Source of the DNA: JANPJV01 sp031425695
GTDB lineage: Bacteria > Pseudomonadota > Gammaproteobacteria > Xanthomonadales > SZUA-5
DNA length: 58,833 nucleotides
Reading direction: 5' to 3'
Assembly: GCA_031425695.1 (NCBI GenBank)
Contig: JANPJV010000060.1
Location: forward strand, 1 to 58,833
The number at the start of each line of letters is the position of its first letter. Positions within the stretch are counted from its first letter, which is position 1. Positions 54,301 to 58,833 of the stretch are shown here, piece after piece. A program made the position numbers and the translations under genes. The notes beneath the pieces were generated by a model. That model was not told where the DNA came from. It made no database searches and was given only the letters and a program-made list of their open reading frames with translations.

Positions 54301-54731
54301 TGCAGGCGGGAGTACAGGGACTGAGCGGGGCTGGCGGCCCGCAGCTTCGACAGGTACAGCAGCCCGAGAAAAGGCCAGCTCCGCCATTGCGCCACGCACA
54401 GGCCGACGATGAGGGCCGCCAGGCCCAGCAGCGGGTATAGCCGGTCGGGCTCGCGCAGTTCCCGCAGCAGTCCGCCAAGGAGCAATTGGCAGAGCACGCC
54501 GGCAATCAGGCTGAGCGCACTGCCGAGCAGCAGCCGTGCCGCAATTTCCCGCGCCGGCTGCAGCCGCAGGGGTCCGTCGAGCAGCGCCCGTGCGCACGCG
54601 TAGAGCGGGATCGCCAGCCAGAACAGGAACGGCGCCGGCGGCGGCAGGAATGCCGCAGCCAGGATCAATGAGAGCGTGCCGAACACGGCAAGACCGCCCG
54701 CGACCGGGCGCTGGACCGAAGACGATTGCAT
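51342..54731 (-). CDS. Membrane-anchored ankyrin-repeat giant
   Basis: This is a 1129-residue protein. Residues 1-~210 hold about six hydrophobic helices (GGLAVFGTLSLILAAAFL, FLFWLAIPLYACARALL, LLLGSALSLIAGVLCQLLLG, LLGLAALIVGLCV, GVLVALANLVLLCLPMLLAL, IAQLLVLMILVEAIL). From ~250 to the end there are some twenty ankyrin repeats, typified by GNTPLHFAASTRDAAVVQSL, GRSALMVAALADNAEIAEAL and GRTPLHWACRHG. An acidic EDEDED segment interrupts them. Ankyrin arrays bind protein partners, so a membrane-docked scaffold is likely. I chose the ATG at 54731 with GGAG upstream; the frame stays open 363 bp further only because it runs through the repeat array. Confidence 0.88.
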   Translation of the reverse strand: MQSSSVQRPVAGGLAVFGTLSLILAAAFLPPPAPFLFWLAIPLYACARALLDGPLRLQPAREIAARLLLGSALSLIAGVLCQLLLGGLLRELREPDRLYPLLGLAALIVGLCVAQWRSWPFLGLLYLSKLRAASPAQSLYSRLHERARELNAAPDAFWSGGVLVALANLVLLCLPMLLALPGERLGPLGSAIAQLLVLMILVEAILRTTERARARPQLIPSVPSFLLDGSVPLAAAVTDPDALAVPADTAVGPLAELLQAARRGDAEGVRQAIAQGADVDAPPPPESADQRSALIASATAVELGALRALIAAGANVNRVCGGLTALLAATRDSFDGRISAVLTLLANGADPNLADEAGNTPLHFAASTRDAAVVQSLADVGARIDAVNREGMTPLALACEAGNFVVVEFLIKLGAQPDVDGTTPALLFAAAVDGDDARGVKRLLKARAKVEARGPQGRSALMVAALADNAEIAEALLAAGADVDAQDEAGACALLEAARAGANRVLRRLMFHKPDTSRRDARQRSALHLAARAGNADAESVRLLLALGCDPHAVDEEGRSAAEHAAAAGRWPLVRELDPDYPIPSAHLIDEDEDEDSAGQIEPDPPGRLLVRAALQGRFPLFQELLDIPGIQVTDIAESLTAALPHADRRYAEAVIDAGFDAFERPGAGDSLWEQLCALRPPPLPMLEALIERADRSMAASEVLLAGLGHAEIEADSELALAALRERALALGANANARDSSGRPLLLLAVRAWPLAWIERLLQVGAEPNVRDARSESALTQLAWSHRADARELAPLLIRAGADPAVAARDGSTPAGIARLTGQVELANLLDWPAGAHPGQKLDGASVAEAGKRGDLATVDRLLGLGLDIDGADGQGATALLHAAGTGQLDLVRALLDRGADPRRCNTRDVSAVAAAILAGRQDVVELLIANGVELEAPLLVRLSALGLAAACLRLPLVDWLLRRGADIEARAVAESPLEIVLELVFDASKPLAPIQAVLERLLEGRANPDRPDDAGYTALLRLLGAGRVDPKLRDETRLKPILLALVNAGANPNATDRSGRTPLHWACRHGLIVCGGALLELGADPRIADDARQLPLDLLSPRYRIHLGPALRQASEAWNRQRGPRRGG

Positions 54732-54764
54732 GGCTCCAGTATATGGGTGGACGCTTTGGCTCTG

Positions 54765-55046
54765 CGTGGGTCCGGACCTTGTCCGGACGCTTTTCGTCTG
54801 AGCTGCTGGATAAGCGTTCGGACAAGGTCCGAACCCACGCAGAGCCGAAAAAGCGTTCGGACCAGGTCCGAACCCACGCAGAGCCGAAAGAGCGTTCGGA
54901 CAAGGTCCGAACCCACGCGGAGCCGAAAGAGCGTTCGGACCAGGTCCGAACCTACGCGGAGCCGAAAGAGCGTTCGGACAAGGTCCGAACCCACGCGGAG
55001 CCGAAAGAGCGTTCGGACAAGGTCCGAACCCACGCGGAGCCAAAAA
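54765..55046. repeat. Six 39-bp tandem hairpin repeats with one inverted partner
   Basis: Direct units begin at 54813, 54852, 54891, 54930, 54969 and 55008, exactly 39 bp apart. Each carries GTTCGGAC, a 3-base loop (AAG or CAG) and GTCCGAAC, a perfect 8-bp hairpin, followed by CCACGCAGAGCCGAAA or a close variant. An inverted unit (GCGTGGGTCCGGACCTTGTC) lies at 54765-54793. The array fills the shared upstream region of the ankyrin and protease genes (54732-55165). No clear promoter was found in the remainder. Confidence 0.9.
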
Positions 55047-55165
55047 AGGAGCACCGGGGTCAGGCTTTGCGCGCGTTAAGACCAAGCTCGGCATTCACAC
55101 TGGCAGATGGTTTCGCTCTCGGGCACAAGCTAAGCTCCCGCGCTGATCCTGTAGGAGTTGTGCCC

Positions 55166-58100
55166 ATGCGTTCGCGTCTGCTAAGTGCGTTGCTGTTGCT
55201 CGCCATCCCGTTGACGATCCTGGCGGCACCGCCCTCCCAGCAGTTCGGCATCGGCGACCCTCCGAACAGTGTGAGCCTGCACTTCGGTCCGGTCGATCGC
55301 GACAAGCTCGCGCGTGAGGACGCCGCTTCCGACAAGCTCGAGACGCCCTATCGCTACGGCATCGGCCGTCAGGTCGACCGCGTCGCCATCACCGGCGAAA
55401 AATCCGACGGTGGTGAATGGACGACGCTCGCCGACGGTCGCCAGCTATGGCGCCAGCGCGTCGTCTCCGAGGGCGCCAAATCGCTCGATTTTGGTTTTAC
55501 CCGCTACCGGCTCCCGCACGGCGCGCAGCTTTGGATCAGCACGGGTCCGAAGGGTGCGACGCAAGGTCCGTATACCGACGCGCACAACGCGCAGTCCGGA
55601 CAGCTGTGGACGGCCATGGTCCCCGGCGACACCGCGTTGATCGAGCTGGTCGTGCCGGCAGCAATGCGCGAGTTCGTCGACTTGAAGCTCGGCTACGTCA
55701 ATCACGGTTACCGCGCCCCGTTCGAACGCGAGCTCGACAAGTCTGGTTCGTGCAATGTCGACACCATCTGCCCGCAGGGCGATCCGTGGCGCGACCAGAT
55801 CCGCAGCACCGGCGCGTACAGCTTCAGCGCCGGCTCGGGATCGACGCCGAGCAGCTTCTCCTGCACCGGCACGCTGATGAATCGCACCGGCGGCGACCGC
55901 GATCCGTTGTTCCTGACCGCGCACCATTGCCTGAGCTCAGCCGCCCAGGCAGCCACGGTGGTGGTCTACTGGAATTACGCGAGCCCGAGCTGTCGTGCCG
56001 TGAACACAGCGCCCAATGGCGTACAGGTGGCGGTGCCGAGTGGGCTGCCGAGCAACTCCGGCACTACCCTGGTATCGACCTTCGTCACCACCGACATGAC
56101 CCTGCTGCGTCTTAACGCCGCACCGCCGGCCGCGGCCGCGCCGTACTGGGCGGGCTGGGATCGCCGCGACCTGGCTCCTGCCAGCGGCACCGGCATCCAC
56201 CATGCGTCCGGCCACGAGAAGCGCATCAGCTTCGAAATGCAGCCGCTTTCCATCAGCGGCTATCTGGAGTGCGCAGCCGGCCAGGGCTGTCCGACGGTGA
56301 CCCCGCCGAGCCCGACCAGCCACCTGCGCGTCAATCAGTGGGACGTCGGCACCACTGAGCCGGGATCTTCCGGCAGCGCGCTGTTCAATCCGGAAAAACG
56401 GGTCGTCGGCCAGCTCAACGGTGGTTATGCCTCCTGTACCGACACCCGCCCCGACTGGTACGGCCGGGTCTCGGTGTCCTGGACGGGCGGCGGCAGCGCA
56501 TCCTCCCGCCTGAGCGACCACTTCGACAACCTCGGCACCGGCGCGACCGTGATGGATGGCACTTCGAGCTGCCCGGCGCCGACCGTCACCCTGAACGCCA
56601 GCACGGATCCGGTGATTGCCGGCACCGATGTGACCTTTACCGCAGTGGCCACGGGCGGCGCGGGCGGCTACACGTATTTCTGGGATATCGACGGCGACGG
56701 CGTCACCGATCGCAGCACCACCACCAACACCCTGGTGGCACGCTACAACGCGCAGACCCCGCTCAACGTCTCGGTTCGCGTCCGCGACGGCGCCAGTTGC
56801 GATGGCTCGGCGCAGCGCGCAATCAATGTCGTCGCCCACCGGGTCCGGCTCAACAATGCGCTGAGTGATCCGGTCCAGGTCTGCGGCGACGGTGATGCAG
56901 TGATCGAGCCCGGTGAACGCTGGCGCCTCACCGCCGATCTCGTCAACGCCGGTTCCCGCGCCTCGAGTCCCGGCACCCTCGGCGTATTCACCAAGACCGC
57001 TCCCGATGGCATCTCCACGGCGCCGCGCGACAGCTTCGGCTATGCCGTGACCGACAGCACCCAGGGCGCCCAATGCGGCTACCAGTTCGTCGACATCACC
57101 GCGGCGGTTTCCCCGCTGACGCTGACCGCGGCGGGCACGGTGGCGGCGGCCGACGACGGTCGCACCGGGGTCATCCCGTTGACCGGGGCTGATTCGTTCA
57201 ATTTCTACGGCCAGACGGTGACCGGGGCAGTCATGAGCACCAACGGCTACCTCGGCACATCGCCGGGCACCACCGGTGGGGACTTCAACAATGTCTGCGG
57301 GCCGGTGCCCGACAGCGACAACAATGGTCCGCGCATGCAGGCCCTGCACGATGACCTCGTTGCCGGCTCGTTGCGCGCAGCGACCTTCGCGACCTGCCCG
57401 AGACCGTCCGATGTCGGACCGGCCAGCCAACGCTGCCTGGTGTTCCAATGGAACAACATGGGCCTCTACACGAGCGCAACCGGGGCGCCCACGGGCGATT
57501 TCGACTTCCAGATCGTCGTCTATCCAAGCACCTGGCAGATCGTCTATCAGTACCGCAACGCGGTGCCGAATGGCGGCAATGGCTCCACCATCGGCATCCT
57601 GAATCCGGCCGTGGGCGGCCACCAGCTCAATTTCCGCTGCAACCAGAGCGTGATCACCGGTAATCAGTCGGTGTGCTTCTATCACCCGCAGAACCTCCCG
57701 GCGCCGACCGGTGACGTCACCAAGCTGCGCCTGGAAAGCCCGGTGGTGACCATCGGCGCCATGCAGCCGGCAGCGACCCAGCAGGTATCGACGATCTTTG
57801 CGATCGATCCGACCACTACCTGTGGCAGTCGCTTGCGGGTCGGCTTCGCCGGTGCCGCCGATGCCAACTCCGGCACCTTCGACAACCGCGCCCATGAGTT
57901 CGTGGTCGGTGCCACCGGCAATTGCCAGGTGATCAACAACTGCCCGCTCGGCCTCGCGCCGGTCGTCAATATTCGTCCGGGCGCGTTCTTCAACCCGACG
58001 CGGCCCGGTAACGGCCTGATCTCGCACGTGGTACCGATTGCCGGCGAACTCCCGGTGTATTTCGGCGCCTGGTACACCGGCAGTCCGGACCGGCAACCGG

Positions 58101-58714
58101 TCTGGTACATCGTGCAGGGACGCGTACAGGACAATCAGGTGATTGCACCGATCCTCAAGTTCACGCGCAATCTGTCCAGTTCAAGCTTTGCGGTGTCGAG
58201 CCAGATCGTCGGCTCGGCGGTCGTGCACTTCCTCACTCCGGAAAGCATGTTCTTCAATTTCAACTTCAGTGCCGATGGGGCATCCAACAGCGAGATCCTG
58301 TCGCATGCCTTCCAGGGCTTGCCCAACGGCACCCCCAACCGAACCGGCGCCTGGTATCACGCGGCTGAGGACGGTTGGGGCCAGACCTACGACAGCTATG
58401 CCGCCGGCGGCGTATCGCGCGAGTTCATTGCCACTTACCTCTACGACGCTGCCGGACAACCCCGCTGGGTGCTCGCCGACGCGCCCGCCGCCACCGCGTC
58501 CGATTTCCCGGCGCAGGCGTACTTCGTGCATTGCCCGACCTGCGCCTGGACACCGTTCCTGGAAACGGTCACGCCGGCCGGCAGCATGCGCCGCAGCTTC
58601 ACCTCACCGACGACCGGGGCGCTTACCACCAACTTCATCCTCCCGGCACCGATGCTGGGCACCTGGAACCGCACCGCAGTGCCGATCACCATCCTGACCG
58701 TGCCGCAGCCATGA
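55166..58714 (+). CDS. Secreted lysyl-endopeptidase-like S1 serine protease with PKD domain
   Basis: This 1182-residue exported protease has a signal peptide at 1-20 (LLSALLLLAIPLTILAA) and a propeptide-like region to ~190. The S1 domain (~195-480) resembles Achromobacter protease I: H254 in LTAHHC, D310 in TTDMTLLRL and S402 in PGSSGSAL. A PKD-like domain (~490-570, FWDIDGDGVTDRS) and unassigned beta regions follow. Two GAFFNPTRPGNG / GAWYHAAEDGWGQTY domains typical of xanthomonad exoproteins end the protein. The ATG at 55166 follows GTAGGAG. Upstream in-frame sequence is repeat DNA and not part of the protein. It is divergent from the ankyrin gene. Confidence 0.92.
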   Translation: MRSRLLSALLLLAIPLTILAAPPSQQFGIGDPPNSVSLHFGPVDRDKLAREDAASDKLETPYRYGIGRQVDRVAITGEKSDGGEWTTLADGRQLWRQRVVSEGAKSLDFGFTRYRLPHGAQLWISTGPKGATQGPYTDAHNAQSGQLWTAMVPGDTALIELVVPAAMREFVDLKLGYVNHGYRAPFERELDKSGSCNVDTICPQGDPWRDQIRSTGAYSFSAGSGSTPSSFSCTGTLMNRTGGDRDPLFLTAHHCLSSAAQAATVVVYWNYASPSCRAVNTAPNGVQVAVPSGLPSNSGTTLVSTFVTTDMTLLRLNAAPPAAAAPYWAGWDRRDLAPASGTGIHHASGHEKRISFEMQPLSISGYLECAAGQGCPTVTPPSPTSHLRVNQWDVGTTEPGSSGSALFNPEKRVVGQLNGGYASCTDTRPDWYGRVSVSWTGGGSASSRLSDHFDNLGTGATVMDGTSSCPAPTVTLNASTDPVIAGTDVTFTAVATGGAGGYTYFWDIDGDGVTDRSTTTNTLVARYNAQTPLNVSVRVRDGASCDGSAQRAINVVAHRVRLNNALSDPVQVCGDGDAVIEPGERWRLTADLVNAGSRASSPGTLGVFTKTAPDGISTAPRDSFGYAVTDSTQGAQCGYQFVDITAAVSPLTLTAAGTVAAADDGRTGVIPLTGADSFNFYGQTVTGAVMSTNGYLGTSPGTTGGDFNNVCGPVPDSDNNGPRMQALHDDLVAGSLRAATFATCPRPSDVGPASQRCLVFQWNNMGLYTSATGAPTGDFDFQIVVYPSTWQIVYQYRNAVPNGGNGSTIGILNPAVGGHQLNFRCNQSVITGNQSVCFYHPQNLPAPTGDVTKLRLESPVVTIGAMQPAATQQVSTIFAIDPTTTCGSRLRVGFAGAADANSGTFDNRAHEFVVGATGNCQVINNCPLGLAPVVNIRPGAFFNPTRPGNGLISHVVPIAGELPVYFGAWYTGSPDRQPVWYIVQGRVQDNQVIAPILKFTRNLSSSSFAVSSQIVGSAVVHFLTPESMFFNFNFSADGASNSEILSHAFQGLPNGTPNRTGAWYHAAEDGWGQTYDSYAAGGVSREFIATYLYDAAGQPRWVLADAPAATASDFPAQAYFVHCPTCAWTPFLETVTPAGSMRRSFTSPTTGALTTNFILPAPMLGTWNRTAVPITILTVPQP

Positions 58715-58730
58715 GCTGAGAGCAAGCGAC

Positions 58731-58796
58731 GTGGGTCCGGGCCATGTGCCGCCCAAGAGTCCTCGGGCAAGCCGGCGGCCCACGTCCCGACCCACC
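58731..58796. repeat. GTGGGTCCGG-family palindrome after the protease gene
   Basis: GTGGGTCCGGGCCATGTGCC (58731) faces GGCGGCCCACGTCCCGACCC (to 58793) in inverted orientation around a short centre. It is a diverged member of the family at 12068, 49133 and 54765 and may act as transcription terminator. Confidence 0.6.
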
Positions 58797-58833
58797 CCAA
58801 CCCGCCAAAGCCCCCCCCGCGAGTCCCCCCGCG

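Noticed and set aside
54813..55046. Possible CRISPR array (six evenly spaced 39-bp units)
   Set aside because: The units are contiguous and nearly identical over their whole length, with no unique spacers, and no cas gene is near.

Overview
The window is high-GC, almost gap-free bacterial chromosome. It most resembles an environmental gammaproteobacterium of the Lysobacterales/Xanthomonadales. Support for this is indirect: a surface protein ending in the FRDGFE-type tail common in that order, an IPTL-CTERM-like sorting tail, proteobacterial IlvE, fRMsr and TfoX-type genes, a lysyl-endopeptidase-like S1 protease with the GxWYxxxxxGxG C-terminal domains seen in xanthomonads, and several families of palindromic intergenic repeats. 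No rRNA, tRNA, CRISPR array, integrase or transposase was seen.

Layout. (1) 1-3191: palindromic repeats, an exported amidohydrolase, then convergent ilvE. (2) 3192-17242: a gene-free 0.7 kb stretch, then three secreted proteins: a 2703-residue DUF11/GEVED repeat protein, a small IPTL-CTERM-like protein and a 1347-residue beta-helix-type protein. (3) 17419-21446: three tandem phage-tail-collar (microcystin-dependent protein, Mdp-like) genes, a translationally coupled methyltransferase-fold protein, a Tat-like exported protein, a GNAT acetyltransferase and a convergent DUF6916-like gene. (4) 21501-43066: a rightward, probably single operon with a 952-residue tandem beta-sandwich protein, an 1148-residue unknown protein, a soluble ComEC-like metallo-beta-lactamase, a 3882-residue giant with a beta-rich N-terminus and many degenerate LysM-like modules, a 180-residue unknown and a GT4 glycosyltransferase. 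The unknown large proteins have no signal peptides. (5) 43153-50052: a small exported ORF, a 3-hydroxybutyrate-oligomer-hydrolase-like lipoprotein, a three-domain fusion (isochorismatase fold, APH-like kinase, CX5R phosphatase), free methionine-R-sulfoxide reductase, a TfoX C-terminal-domain protein and an NlpC/P60 lipoprotein. (6) 50053-58833: a SpoU methyltransferase, a membrane-anchored ankyrin giant divergent from a secreted S1 protease, with a 39-bp hairpin-repeat array between them.

The two strongest candidates for undescribed biology are the collar/giant-protein island (17419-43066) and the isochorismatase-kinase-phosphatase fusion (45650-47950). How the island's genes work together is inference: the collar proteins could form or decorate a fibre, and the glycosyltransferase, methyltransferase and GNAT could modify it or a small ligand. 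Intergenic DNA is unusually rich in large inverted repeats, some of which extend reading frames and would mislead automated start-site calls.
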